A stretch of DNA of 24,416 nucleotides, from the NCBI GenBank assembly GCA_964445645.1, contig CAYULH010000079.1, positions 1 through 24,416 of the forward strand. Direction: 5' to 3'. Below, in pieces: positions 1-8,788 of this stretch. The DNA is from Aureispira sp964445645 (GTDB lineage: Bacteria; Bacteroidota; Bacteroidia; Chitinophagales; Saprospiraceae). The notes beneath the pieces were generated by a model. That model worked only from the letters and a program-made list of their open reading frames with translations. It made no database searches and was not told the DNA's origin. Position 1 is the first letter of the stretch. Every line of letters starts with the position of its first letter. Made by a program: the position numbers and the translations under genes.

Positions 1-328
1 ACGAAGTAAAATATCCGTTTTTTGTTGTAAAGAATTTTGAACGACTACTTATATTAAATTATCACTTTGTTATGGCTATTATTTGCCAATAGATAGAATG
101 TATAAAGTAATAAAGTATAAACTTGATTATTAACTTTTAGTTTGCACTAAGCTAGTTTAGATAACTAGTATTTTAATGTATTTATTTAGTGCTGATAGTT
201 GATATTATTATTTGTAATAACACTAAACATCATCAAAGTACAAAAAGTTTATGAACCAATACCAATAATCATGAAACAGCATGTAATAATTTTGTGAAAA
301 AAAATCACATAAATAATAAATTTGCAGT
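1..328. other. AT-rich noncoding left end
   Basis: No credible gene is present. The stretch is very AT-rich and lies downstream of the minus-strand oxidoreductase. It holds the left copy of the 46-bp inverted repeat (8-53). Reading the minus strand just past the oxidoreductase stop there is a weak GTGA/TCAC stem around an oligo-T run (about 290-310), too short to call a terminator with confidence. I see nothing else here. Confidence 0.6.
8..53 (+). repeat. 46-bp inverted repeat, left copy
   Basis: Positions 8-53 are the exact reverse complement of 24111-24156, with no mismatch over 46 bp. It begins AAAATATCCG and ends CGACTACTTATA. Similarity stops sharply on the inner side and, as far as 7 bases can show, on the outer side. 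A perfect match this long in AT-rich DNA is not chance. The likeliest reading is two copies of a dispersed or mobile repeat in opposite orientation. Its function is unknown. Confidence 0.9.
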
Positions 329-2632
329 TTAGGCATCAATAGTTGTTCTGATTACCTCAACTTCTACAAATTTGGAAGAAGGAATTTTAACAGCAGCATC
401 TCTACTAGTGAGCGGAACCAAGGCATTGGTTTCTGGAAAATAAGTACCAATACAACCGGGGGTAATATCATAAGCCACTAGTCTAAAATTGTCTACTTGA
501 CGTGTTTCTCCTTGATAATGGCTAATCAGATGCACCACCTCCTTGTTTTTAAATCCTGCATTTTTCATGTCCTGTGGATGCATCAATACCACCCGTCGTT
601 CATTCTGAATACCTCTATAACGATCATCCAAACCATAAATAGTCGTATTGTATTGGTCGTGGCTTCTTATTGTCATCATAATAAAATGCCCCTCTTGCAC
701 CTGACGATTGGGCATAGGATTGATGGTCAAATGCGCCTTGCCCGATGGGGTGTTAAATTGGCGTTCTCTAGCGCCATTGGGCAAGTAAAAGCCAGCAGCT
801 TGGCGCACCTTTGCATTGTACGACTCAAATCCGGGAATACATGCCTCAATATGATTGCGAATAACATTATAATCATCAACCATTGCTCGCCAATCAATAG
901 GGCTGTCTGCTCCAAACAAAGCTTGTGCAAGACGACCAACAATAGCAGGCTCACTCAATAAATGCTCAGATGCCTTCTCAAACGTCCCCTCACTAGAATG
1001 CACCACCCCCGTAGAATTTTCGACAGAAATAAACTGAGGGCCATTGGCTTGTACATCTTGTTCAGAGCGGGCAATACAAGGCAAAATAAGTGCCTCTTGG
1101 CCTGTAATAAGATGGGAACGATTGAGTTTGGTAGACACTTGAACAGTCATAGCACAGTTTTGCATGGCCTCGCCAGTAACCTGACTATCAGAAGTAGCCG
1201 ATACAAAATTGCCGCCCATACCCATAAAAAAACGCACCTTGCCATCGCGCATGGCCTCTACGGCCTCTATGGCTGAGTAGCCATGAGGTCTTGGGCAATT
1301 AATACCAAAATGCTCATCGAGTGCTGCCAGTAGTGGTTCGGGAGGCGATTCCCACACGCCTACTGTACGGTCGCCCTGAACATTGCTGTGCCCTCTCACT
1401 GGGCAAGTGCCCCCTCCCGGAATGCCAATACTGCCCTTGAGCAAGAGCAAATTAACCACTTCTTGTACATTTTGGGTGCCATTTTCCTGTTGCGTCAAGC
1501 CCATTGCCCAACAAATAATGATTTTCTTCTTCTTAATCAATAAGCGAGCAAAACGCTTAATTTCATGGCGAGCCACCCCACTTTGTGCCACTGCTTCGTC
1601 AAAATCAATGGTCTCCAAATGGGCGAGCAATTCCTCATAACCAGTGCAGTATTGTTCCAAGAATGGCCAGTCAAACACCGTCCCCGGATTTTCTTTTTCG
1701 GCCTCTAGGAGCAAAATCATGGCCGCTTTGAGCAGGGCAATATCGCCATTGATACGAACCTGTAGATGTTGGTCGGCAATGGTTGTGCCTCGTTTGAGGA
1801 CACTGCTAGGGCTTTGGGGGTTGACAAAACACTCCAAGCCTGCTTCGGGCAATGGATTGACACTCACTATAGTGCCGCCATTTTTTTTGCATTTCTCCAA
1901 GGCACTGAGCATTCTAGGGTGATTAGTACCAGGATTTTGGCCCATTACCACAATCAACTCTGCTTCATACAAATCCTCCAACTTTACCGAACCCTTGCCA
2001 ATACCAAGGGTATTGCTCAAGCCTTTGCCTGTGGGTTCGTGGCACATATTGGAACAATCAGGCATATTGTTGGTGCCAAATTGTTTGGTCATAACCTGAT
2101 ACATAAATGCCGCCTCATTGCTTGTTCTACCAGACGTATAAAATACAGCTTCATTGGGATTATCTAAACTATGCAGTTGCTGGGCTATTTTTTGAAAGGC
2201 CGCCTCCCAAGAAATGGCTTGATAATGTGAGCTATCTGCTGCCAAATACATGGGTTGTGTAATGCGCCCAGATTTGCCAATCCTAAAGTCTGACCAACGA
2301 CTCATTTCCTCTACACTATGTTGGGCCATAAAAGCAGGGTCTACTCTAGCCGTGGTAGCTTCCTCGGCCAATGCTTTGGCCCCATTCTCACAGTACTCTC
2401 CCAGAGAGGAGCGATGATCGTCGGGGTCGGGCCAAGCACAACCCGCACAATCCCAACCTTTTTTCTGGTTCATTTTATTGAGGCGTTTGATACCTTCAAA
2501 TATGCCAGTCTCTTTTTGCAAATGCTCCAAAGAAACCAATACAGCAGGAATACCAGCCGCTCTTTTTTTGCGTTTGGTCAGTTTCAAATCCTCAAAGGTA
2601 GCAGGAGGAATGATTTGGACATCTCTTTTCAT
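329..2632 (-). CDS. YdeP/FdhF-like molybdopterin oxidoreductase
   Basis: This is a 767-residue protein of the formate dehydrogenase-like YdeP branch of the molybdopterin oxidoreductase superfamily. The N-terminus carries the characteristic GWDCAGCAWPDPDDHR (about 59-73), with C62, C65 and C81 of the ENGAKA segment as probable Fe-S ligands. The central cofactor-binding part includes DCSNMCHEPTGKGL (about 190-205), GQNPGTNHPRM and GIPGGGTCPVRGHSNVQGDR. The last ~120 residues resemble the molybdopterin-dinucleotide-binding domain (TIRSHDQYNTTIYGLDDRY). There is no signal peptide or Tat motif, so it is probably cytoplasmic. Family members are often annotated as formate dehydrogenase alpha subunits, but the true substrate is usually unknown; E. 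coli YdeP is linked to acid resistance. No fdhD or other subunit is nearby. It is divergent from fhs across 173 bp. Family assignment is firm, substrate is not. Confidence 0.9.
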   Translation of the reverse strand: MKRDVQIIPPATFEDLKLTKRKKRAAGIPAVLVSLEHLQKETGIFEGIKRLNKMNQKKGWDCAGCAWPDPDDHRSSLGEYCENGAKALAEEATTARVDPAFMAQHSVEEMSRWSDFRIGKSGRITQPMYLAADSSHYQAISWEAAFQKIAQQLHSLDNPNEAVFYTSGRTSNEAAFMYQVMTKQFGTNNMPDCSNMCHEPTGKGLSNTLGIGKGSVKLEDLYEAELIVVMGQNPGTNHPRMLSALEKCKKNGGTIVSVNPLPEAGLECFVNPQSPSSVLKRGTTIADQHLQVRINGDIALLKAAMILLLEAEKENPGTVFDWPFLEQYCTGYEELLAHLETIDFDEAVAQSGVARHEIKRFARLLIKKKKIIICWAMGLTQQENGTQNVQEVVNLLLLKGSIGIPGGGTCPVRGHSNVQGDRTVGVWESPPEPLLAALDEHFGINCPRPHGYSAIEAVEAMRDGKVRFFMGMGGNFVSATSDSQVTGEAMQNCAMTVQVSTKLNRSHLITGQEALILPCIARSEQDVQANGPQFISVENSTGVVHSSEGTFEKASEHLLSEPAIVGRLAQALFGADSPIDWRAMVDDYNVIRNHIEACIPGFESYNAKVRQAAGFYLPNGARERQFNTPSGKAHLTINPMPNRQVQEGHFIMMTIRSHDQYNTTIYGLDDRYRGIQNERRVVLMHPQDMKNAGFKNKEVVHLISHYQGETRQVDNFRLVAYDITPGCIGTYFPETNALVPLTSRDAAVKIPSSKFVEVEVIRTTIDA

Positions 2633-2805
2633 GATAATAATATTAGGTAAGTAGAACTATAAGAGTAAGTTACTAAATTTAAACAAAAACCAGTTGGCAG
2701 ACTAAATTAATACTTAAACAACCTTATATTGTTTGGGATAAACCGAGCATAATAACCAATTAACTTGGCTTATTTATTAACTATCTAGTTCCAAACCAAA
2801 GTATT
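2633..2805. promoter_or_regulatory. Divergent intergenic region, oxidoreductase/fhs
   Basis: These 173 bp separate two divergent start codons and must hold both promoters unless a gene is read from further away. It is AT-rich. No perfect TAnnTTTG -7 element was found. The nearest on the plus strand is TATTGTTTG (2727-2735), which has one extra base between TA and TTTG. Promoter positions are therefore not assigned. Confidence 0.4.
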
Positions 2806-4494
2806 ATGAGCACCAATACACCCTTTCCATCAGATATAGAAATTGCACAAAACAATCAGATGGCACACATCAAATCCATTGCCCAAAAATTACAAATTGA
2901 GGAAGATGATTTGGAGTATTATGGAAAATACAAAGCCAAGCTCCCTTTGTCCTTAATCAATGAAGAAAAAATAGCGCAAGGCAAATTGATTTTGGTGACG
3001 GCCATGACTCCCACACCAGCAGGAGAGGGCAAGACTACTACTTCTATTGGACTAACAGAAGGGCTGAATTTGTTGGGCAAGCAAGCTACAGTGGTATTAA
3101 GAGAGCCTTCTTTGGGGCCTGTTTTTGGAATCAAGGGAGGCGCCGCTGGGGGGGGCTATGCACAAGTGGTGCCTATGGAAGATATTAATTTGCATTTTAC
3201 AGGCGATTTTGCTGCCGTAGAAAAAGCCAATAATTTGTTGTCTGCTCTGATTGATAACAACTTGCAAAGCAAGAACCATAAATTGGGCTTAGACCCTAGA
3301 ACCATTGTTTGGAAACGGGTAATGGATATGAATGACCGAGCTTTGCGCCAAATTACAATAGGCTTGGGGGGCACAGGCAATGGAATGCCTAGAGAAGATG
3401 GGTTTAATATTACCCCTGCTTCGGAAGTAATGGCGATTCTGTGTATGGCTAAGGATAGAAAAGACCTGAAGGAAAAATTAGGCAATATTTTGGTGGGCTT
3501 TACTTATGACAAAGAGCCTGTTTATGCCCGTGATTTGCAAGCCGAAAATGCAATGGCTATTCTACTCAAAGATGCCATTAAACCCAACTTGGTGCAAACC
3601 TTAGAAAAAAATCCAGCTATCATACACGGAGGGCCTTTTGCCAATATAGCCCAAGGCACCAACACGATTATTGCCACCAAAATGGGCTTGTCCCTATCGG
3701 ATTATGTGGTGACAGAGGCAGGGTTTGGTGCGGATTTGGGAGCCGAGAAATTTTTGAATATCAAGTGTGTAGCAGGCGATTTAAAGCCTGATGCAGTGGT
3801 GTTGGTGGCTACTATTAGAGCCTTGCGCCATCATGGTGGTGCAACCAAGGCGGAGTACAATACACCTAGCTTGAATCGGGTAGAGGCAGGGCTAGAAAAC
3901 TTGATAAAACACATTGAAAATTGTCAAAAATTTGGCCTAAACCCTGTAGTGGCCATCAATGCCTTTCCGAGTGATACGCCCGAAGAAGTGGCCTTGGTAA
4001 AGGCCAAGTGTGCTGCCTTGGGTGTACAGGCGGTAGTAGCCAAGGGGTTTGCCGAGGGTGGCGCAGGCATGAGAACATTGGCACAGGCGGTACTAAATCA
4101 GATTGAAGCAGGGGAGAATGCCTTTAAAGCATTATACGATTGGGATTTGCCCATCAAAGAGAAAATTGCCACGATTGCCCGTGAAATCTATGGGGCAGAT
4201 GGGGTGCTTTATTCCAAAAAAGCAGCACTCAATCTCAAACGTATACAACGTCTAGGCTTGGAAAATCTACCTGTTTGTATGGCCAAAACTCAAAAATCAT
4301 TCTCAGACAATGATAAATTATTGGGTCGGCCAACAGGCTTTACCATAGAGGTGAGGGAGTTTGAATACGCTGTGGGAGCGGGCTTTGTTATTCCAATCTT
4401 GGGCAAAATGATGCGTATGCCCGGATTGCCGGCGGTGCCTGCCTCGGCTGGAATGACCATTGATGACGAGGGTAAAATTTCAGGTTTATCCTAA
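2806..4494 (+). CDS. fhs: Formate-tetrahydrofolate ligase
   Basis: This cytoplasmic enzyme joins formate to tetrahydrofolate using ATP, giving 10-formyl-THF for purine synthesis and other one-carbon reactions. Its 562 residues are close to the usual family length (about 555-560). The family P-loop region TPTPAGEGKTTTSIGL lies at 68-83. It is followed by the strongly conserved REPSLGPVFGIKGGAAGGG (99-117) and a segment ending INLHFTGD (127-134). Near the C-terminus are RPTGFTIEVRE and the signature PGLPAVPAS. The ATG at 2806 fits the normal N-terminus. Fhs uses formate, and the divergent neighbour belongs to the formate dehydrogenase-like family. A shared formate role is possible but unproven. 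Confidence 0.98.
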   Translation: MSTNTPFPSDIEIAQNNQMAHIKSIAQKLQIEEDDLEYYGKYKAKLPLSLINEEKIAQGKLILVTAMTPTPAGEGKTTTSIGLTEGLNLLGKQATVVLREPSLGPVFGIKGGAAGGGYAQVVPMEDINLHFTGDFAAVEKANNLLSALIDNNLQSKNHKLGLDPRTIVWKRVMDMNDRALRQITIGLGGTGNGMPREDGFNITPASEVMAILCMAKDRKDLKEKLGNILVGFTYDKEPVYARDLQAENAMAILLKDAIKPNLVQTLEKNPAIIHGGPFANIAQGTNTIIATKMGLSLSDYVVTEAGFGADLGAEKFLNIKCVAGDLKPDAVVLVATIRALRHHGGATKAEYNTPSLNRVEAGLENLIKHIENCQKFGLNPVVAINAFPSDTPEEVALVKAKCAALGVQAVVAKGFAEGGAGMRTLAQAVLNQIEAGENAFKALYDWDLPIKEKIATIAREIYGADGVLYSKKAALNLKRIQRLGLENLPVCMAKTQKSFSDNDKLLGRPTGFTIEVREFEYAVGAGFVIPILGKMMRMPGLPAVPASAGMTIDDEGKISGLS

Positions 4495-4591
4495 TACCAT
4501 TATAGTTTTCAAATCCATACAATCCATTGTTGTATTTTAGTAGGAATAGCATTGGAGAGGCTTATTGTGTCCCCATTAAAGAGTTTTTTCT

Positions 4592-4609
4592 NNNNNNNNN
4601 NNNNNNNNN
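4592..4609. other. Assembly gap (18 N)
   Basis: Unresolved bases between fhs and the NVGIGT-repeat gene. The 200-bp interval (4495-4694) has no gene. A weak AT-rich hairpin (ATACAA/TTGTAT, about 4518-4538) followed by TTTT could be the fhs terminator. The N count need not be the true length. Confidence 0.95.
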
Positions 4610-4694
4610 AATTAACTATCTAATAGTTGTTTGCAAATAGTGAATAACTACGTTCTATCAAATTATCTCTCCAAAAAATAACAACACACCAATT

Positions 4695-5975
4695 ATGAAC
4701 TACCTTTACACGACCTTAATGGGATTACTATCCCTGTCCTCTCTCTATGCCCAGAATGTTGGTATAGGTACGACCAACCCCTCCGAAAAATTGCATGTAG
4801 TAGGCAATGCCCGAATTACCGCCTTGGGAGGTAGTGGCAATGCCCTAGTACTTACGAATAACAATGGCGTATTATCTACCCGTGCCTTGAGTGGCAATGC
4901 TACAGATGTACTAGACGGTACTGGCAATTTTGTGCCTATCGCTTCCCTCAATGATGATGACTGGCAAGTATCGGGCAATAATTTATTGAGCATTCCTACA
5001 GGCAATGTGGGCATTGGTACGGCTACTCCTGCTAGTAAACTACAGGTGGGAAGTGGAATAGCAGGCGGCTATCGCACTTGGATGCAGAATGGCCTTATTG
5101 CTGGTGAGGAAACCGACGGAATCTATGTGGGGGTAAAACGAGAAGGCGCTGACCGTGCTGATGCGGTGATTGCTTGGGGCGATAACCCAGAGGAAAGCTT
5201 GCGTTTTATTCGCACACAATCAGGGGCTACAGGATTTGCCGAGTATATGCGTATAACAGGTTTGGGCAATGTGGGTATTGGAATCACCAACCCCGCAGAA
5301 CGTTTGGTAGTATATAGAGATCAAGATATATCTTCCGAAATTGGACGGGTACATATAGGGCACATGGGACATGGTGATTGGGCAGGCTTTTCTCATATAG
5401 ATGTTAATGCTACAGGAAGTTATGCGCTGTTGCAAAATGGGGCAGGACGAACCTTACTAAATGCAGCATCTGGCCAAACCTTAACCCTCCGCCAAAATAA
5501 CCAAGATCAGGTTCAAATGGAAGCAGATGGTGACTTGGCTATGGTCAATGGCAATTCGTTTAAACAGCCGAATAACGTGCGCTATGTCAAACGAACCGCC
5601 ACACAAGGGCATAACAACAATGACAACTGGTGGTATATTACCAATAATACAACCGATATCAATGTAGAACCCGGTAATATTATCAAGATGGAGGCCAATT
5701 TCTTGACCCGACTTACGGGCGGAAGTGGCAATGATGATTATGAATATAAGGTGTATTCTACAGGTACTTGTGGGGCAGGCGATCACAATGTTATTGATGG
5801 TTATCGCCCCGATGAATCAGGCGGAAATCACGATAATTTCAAACCAGCAGCCTACTTAGATTATTATGTAGTACCCAACTGTACAGGAACTATGAGCTTT
5901 AGGTTAGAAATTAGAAACTTAGGAGATGATAATTATGAAGTAAGAGATGCTGTTTTGTTTATTACCAAATACTAA
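4695..5975 (+). CDS. Secreted NVGIGT-repeat surface protein
   Basis: This 426-residue protein is of unknown function. A signal peptide is clear (residues 1-20, ending SLYAQ), so it is exported. The mature chain contains three copies of a motif like NVGIGTTNPSEKLHV at about 21-36, 104-118 and 192-206. This motif is frequent in large Bacteroidota surface proteins and tail-fibre-like proteins, where it accompanies beta-rich fibrous folds. The rest is Gly/Asn/Asp-rich. The C-terminal part (about 295-426) looks like a separate beta domain with two cysteines (in GTCGAGDHN and PNCTGTM). No S74 intramolecular chaperone motif and no T9SS sorting domain were seen, so surface attachment is unexplained. 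It is followed by a good terminator at 5994-6026. Confidence 0.85.
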   Translation: MNYLYTTLMGLLSLSSLYAQNVGIGTTNPSEKLHVVGNARITALGGSGNALVLTNNNGVLSTRALSGNATDVLDGTGNFVPIASLNDDDWQVSGNNLLSIPTGNVGIGTATPASKLQVGSGIAGGYRTWMQNGLIAGEETDGIYVGVKREGADRADAVIAWGDNPEESLRFIRTQSGATGFAEYMRITGLGNVGIGITNPAERLVVYRDQDISSEIGRVHIGHMGHGDWAGFSHIDVNATGSYALLQNGAGRTLLNAASGQTLTLRQNNQDQVQMEADGDLAMVNGNSFKQPNNVRYVKRTATQGHNNNDNWWYITNNTTDINVEPGNIIKMEANFLTRLTGGSGNDDYEYKVYSTGTCGAGDHNVIDGYRPDESGGNHDNFKPAAYLDYYVVPNCTGTMSFRLEIRNLGDDNYEVRDAVLFITKY

Positions 5976-5993
5976 ACAACTTCTATATTAGCA

Positions 5994-6026
5994 AGAGTCT
6001 AGCCATTGTGGTTAGGCTCTTTTTTT
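5994..6026 (+). terminator. Rho-independent terminator
   Basis: A 12-bp stem AGAGTCTAGCCA / TGGTTAGGCTCT (two G-T wobbles) with loop TTG is followed by a run of T. It sits 18 bp past the NVGIGT-repeat gene and just before the convergent TPR gene ends. Confidence 0.85.
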
Positions 6027-6050
6027 ATCCACAAAAGTGACTAGTAGAGG

Positions 6051-6761
6051 TTACTTTTTCTTATCACAATACTCCCGAACCTTACTCACCGCAGGGCCAT
6101 AATTGAGTTGGGCCGCTCGCTGCAAATCAGTACAGGCTTTTTCGGGCAACAACACTTGCAAATAAATCAAGCCTCTATAATAATACGGCTGTGCAAACTG
6201 AGGATTGAACTCAATTGCCTTATTATAATCGGCCAAGGCCCCATGCAAGTCGTTTTCTTGTTGTTTCAAGAAGCCTAGCTTCACGTACAAATCAGCGTCT
6301 GCCCCTTCCAGTTTGAGCGTGCGTTCAAAATCTTGGCGAGCAGCAGAAAATTGTTGCAATTCAAAGTAAGCCAAACCCCTGTTGTAATAATACTTAGCCT
6401 TATAAGGGCTTGCTTTGATGGCTGCACTGTAGTCCTCAATAGCGGCTTCTACTTTACGCAGCTTCATGTTAGATACCGCCCTGTAATAGTACAATACAGG
6501 CACTAAAGGGGCATGGCTATTGCTATCAATAGCCTCATTGAGCAAATCAATGCTACGTTGGTAACGTTGCCCGTCAAAATGGGCGATGGCCTCTTCCATG
6601 AGTGTCTCAGCAGTTACAGGCTCTTCCGCCTCAGGCACTACAGCAAAATATTTACGAGTAGGAAGGGGCTGGCTACTATCAGAAGGAGCCACGGTATTAT
6701 CTTGAGCCAATACTGCAACATTGCCTATCAAGAAAAGCAAAAAAGAAATACAAAACTGCAT
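6051..6761 (-). CDS. Periplasmic TPR-repeat protein
   Basis: This 236-residue protein has a signal peptide (1-20, ending VLAQ) and then a low-complexity linker to about residue 50. About five tetratricopeptide repeats fill residues 52-222; typical cores are YYYRAVSNMKLRKVEAAIED, YYYNRGLAYFELQQFSAARQ and PYYYRGLIYLQ. TPR arrays bind other proteins or peptides, so an adaptor role in the periplasm or outer membrane is likely. No catalytic domain or lipobox is seen. It is a single gene, convergent with the NVGIGT-repeat gene and divergent from folP. The partner is unknown. Confidence 0.88.
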   Translation of the reverse strand: MQFCISFLLFLIGNVAVLAQDNTVAPSDSSQPLPTRKYFAVVPEAEEPVTAETLMEEAIAHFDGQRYQRSIDLLNEAIDSNSHAPLVPVLYYYRAVSNMKLRKVEAAIEDYSAAIKASPYKAKYYYNRGLAYFELQQFSAARQDFERTLKLEGADADLYVKLGFLKQQENDLHGALADYNKAIEFNPQFAQPYYYRGLIYLQVLLPEKACTDLQRAAQLNYGPAVSKVREYCDKKK

Positions 6762-6929
6762 GAATAATCAAATTGTGATTGGCGAAAAAATTAAACCTAG
6801 TTTACTGACCCACAAGCACAGCAAACAAATAAAAATTATGGACAAACCCATTCCAAAAGTTATACCAAGCCTCCTAGATAATTTAACTATAAACCTATCC
6901 AACAAAGGGCTAATCTGCTAGAGAAAGCT

Positions 6930-6937
6930 TATCTTTG
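6930..6937 (+). promoter_or_regulatory. Candidate -7 element of folP (TATCTTTG)
   Basis: TATCTTTG is a perfect match to the Bacteroidota -7 consensus TAnnTTTG, 63 bp upstream of the ATG at 7001. No convincing -33 TTG was found at the usual distance. It overlaps a possible TTG start at 6935, which argues that translation begins later, at 7001. Confidence 0.5.
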
Positions 6938-7000
6938 TACAAAATACAGCCTATATTATGGCAAATTTGTTGCCCACAAGATACCAAAAACAACTTAATT

Positions 7001-7837
7001 ATGTTTATCAATTGTAGAGGACGGTTATTATCATTAGAAATGCCTGTGTTGATGGGGATTCTTAATGTGACCCCCGATTCTTTTTATGAAGGTAGTCGAG
7101 TAGCAACAGAAAAGGCACTACTAACACAAGCAGAACAAATGCTTGCAGAGGGCGCCACCATATTGGATATAGGAGGGGTTTCCTCTCGCCCAGGGGCTGC
7201 AGAGGTGACACTAGAGGAAGAATTAAAACGAGTAACTCCTGCCGTCCAGTTGCTGCACCAACATTTTCCGCAAGCCATTTTGTCGGTTGATACTTATCGT
7301 GCGCCTGTAGCGCAAGCCGCTTTTGATGCAGGTGCTCATATTTTGAACGATATTTCAGGGGGGGCTTTAGATCAAGAATTATTGCAAGTAGTGGCTGCTG
7401 CTAAGGCACCTTATATTCTAATGCACATGCAAGGAACGCCCCAAACCATGCAAGAAAACCCACAATATGGAGATTTGATGACCACTATTTTGGATTTTTT
7501 TATTGATAAAATAGGAGAACTACAAACCTTGGGGGTGCAAGATATAATCTTAGATGTAGGTTTTGGTTTTGGCAAAACAATTGCACACAATTACGAGCTA
7601 TTGGCACATTTAAATGCCTTTAATGCTTTGGAACATCCAATATTGGTAGGTGTTTCTAGAAAATCTATGATTTGGAAAGTGCTGGAAAACAGCCCTGCCG
7701 AGGCACTGAATGGCACTACTGCCTTGCACATGGTGGCCTTGCAACAAGGTGCCAAAATATTGCGTGTACACGATGTCAAAGCAGCCCACGAAGCATTACT
7801 GCTGTGGCAGCAACTGAAACAAGCAGCAGCCGTGTAA
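7001..7837 (+). CDS. folP: Dihydropteroate synthase
   Basis: This enzyme condenses p-aminobenzoate with 6-hydroxymethyl-7,8-dihydropterin pyrophosphate in folate synthesis and is the target of sulfonamides. The signature blocks are in order: GILNVTPDSF, LDIGGVSSRPGA, SVDTYRA, NDISGG, MHMQGTPQTMQENPQY, ILDVGFGFGK, VGVSRKSMI and RVHDV. The frame opens at a TTG at 6935. I prefer the ATG at 7001 (278 residues): it gives the normal family N-terminus, and the TTG lies inside a predicted -7 promoter element. The second block has V where many homologs have E or Q (DIGGxS[ST]RPGA), probably lineage variation. It is followed 46 bp later by the tRNA hydroxylase gene, likely co-transcribed. Confidence 0.96.
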   Translation: MFINCRGRLLSLEMPVLMGILNVTPDSFYEGSRVATEKALLTQAEQMLAEGATILDIGGVSSRPGAAEVTLEEELKRVTPAVQLLHQHFPQAILSVDTYRAPVAQAAFDAGAHILNDISGGALDQELLQVVAAAKAPYILMHMQGTPQTMQENPQYGDLMTTILDFFIDKIGELQTLGVQDIILDVGFGFGKTIAHNYELLAHLNAFNALEHPILVGVSRKSMIWKVLENSPAEALNGTTALHMVALQQGAKILRVHDVKAAHEALLLWQQLKQAAAV

Positions 7838-7883
7838 CTTTTAGACAAAAAAGAATTATAATAAGAGCAGAGAATTAGAGTAT

Positions 7884-8493
7884 ATGGAACCAACACAAAA
7901 ACGCGTTTTAGGAATACAATTGGCAACGGACCCTCGTTGGGTAAATTTGGCAGAAATGAGCTTGGAGGAAATATTGACCGATCATGCTTACTGCGAACAA
8001 AAAGCAACTACGAGCTGCATTAGCCTAATTCAACGTTATTCAGATAAAACTTTATTGGTACAAAAGGTCGCTCCTGTAGTTTCAGAAGAGTGGAGTCACT
8101 TTAGATTGGTAATCAAGGAGTTGGAGAAAAGAGGATTGAAGCTGGGCCGCCAGAGAAAAGATGAATATGTCAATGCCTTGATGAAGTTTGTACGCAAAGG
8201 GGGAGACGAAGAATCCTTGTTCTTGGATCGTTTGCTGGTTTGTGCCATGATTGAAGCCAGAAGTTGTGAGCGTTTTCGATTGCTCTCCCTACATATAAAA
8301 GAAGAAGCACTACGCAATTTTTATCATAAATTTATGGTTTCAGAAGCCGGGCATTACAGAATGTTTTTGGATTTGGCAACACACTATGTAGGGGCCGANN
8401 NNNNNNNNAACACAAGCTCGTTGGAAAGAATGCTTGGCTTTTGAGGCAGAATTAGTGGCTAAGTTAGAACCTAGAGCAGACAGAATGCACTAG
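7884..8493 (+). CDS. miaE: tRNA-(ms2io6A)-hydroxylase, MiaE family (gap inside)
   Basis: A MiaE-type ferritin-like diiron enzyme, which hydroxylates the isopentenyl group of ms2i6A at tRNA position 37. Probable iron ligands are E38 (HAYCEQKA), E69 and H72 (EEWSHF), E124 (EARSCERF), and E154 and H157 (SEAGHY). Ten N bases (8399-8408) interrupt the gene. Read straight through, the frame stops early at 8444. After the gap, the frame beginning at 8410 reads TQARWKECLAFEAELVAKLE and ends PRADRMH at a stop at 8491-8493, the usual C-terminus of this family. The gap is therefore not 10 bases long, and the early stop is an assembly artefact rather than a mutation. It is probably in one operon with folP. 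Confidence 0.9.
8399..8408. other. Assembly gap (10 N) inside miaE
   Basis: Unresolved bases inside the tRNA hydroxylase gene. The coding frame changes by one across it, so the real missing length differs from 10 modulo 3. Confidence 0.97.
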
Positions 8494-8788
8494 ATGTTAG
8501 ACTTTTTGTAGTTGGCGCAAATACTATACAATTATTTCAATTAAAACGAACCACTTACCCCAATAGAAACGTTCTATTAGTAGAACCAAAAGGATAAAGA
8601 ATTCTTTGCATATAGGGGGGCGTTGGCTTTTTTCTATATATAATCAATTAGATACGATTTCCAACACTCGCAAAGCGATCTAAATTAGTTTGTATAGTAT
8701 ACAGACTAATGAAGTAAGGTAATGAATGTGTAGAATAGGATAATCTTAACTTAGCATACCCCAGTAATACAGTTAAAAACAGCATATT

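Noticed and set aside
497..2650. Plus-strand frames across the oxidoreductase gene
   Set aside because: They are shadows of a clearly real minus-strand gene with full family motifs.
6935..7000. Longer folP starting at TTG 6935
   Set aside because: The TTG lies inside a perfect -7 promoter match (6930-6937), and the added 22 residues do not resemble family N-termini. The ATG at 7001 fits.
8384..8444. miaE as a frameshifted pseudogene
   Set aside because: The frame change coincides exactly with the N gap, and the expected C-terminus resumes afterwards.
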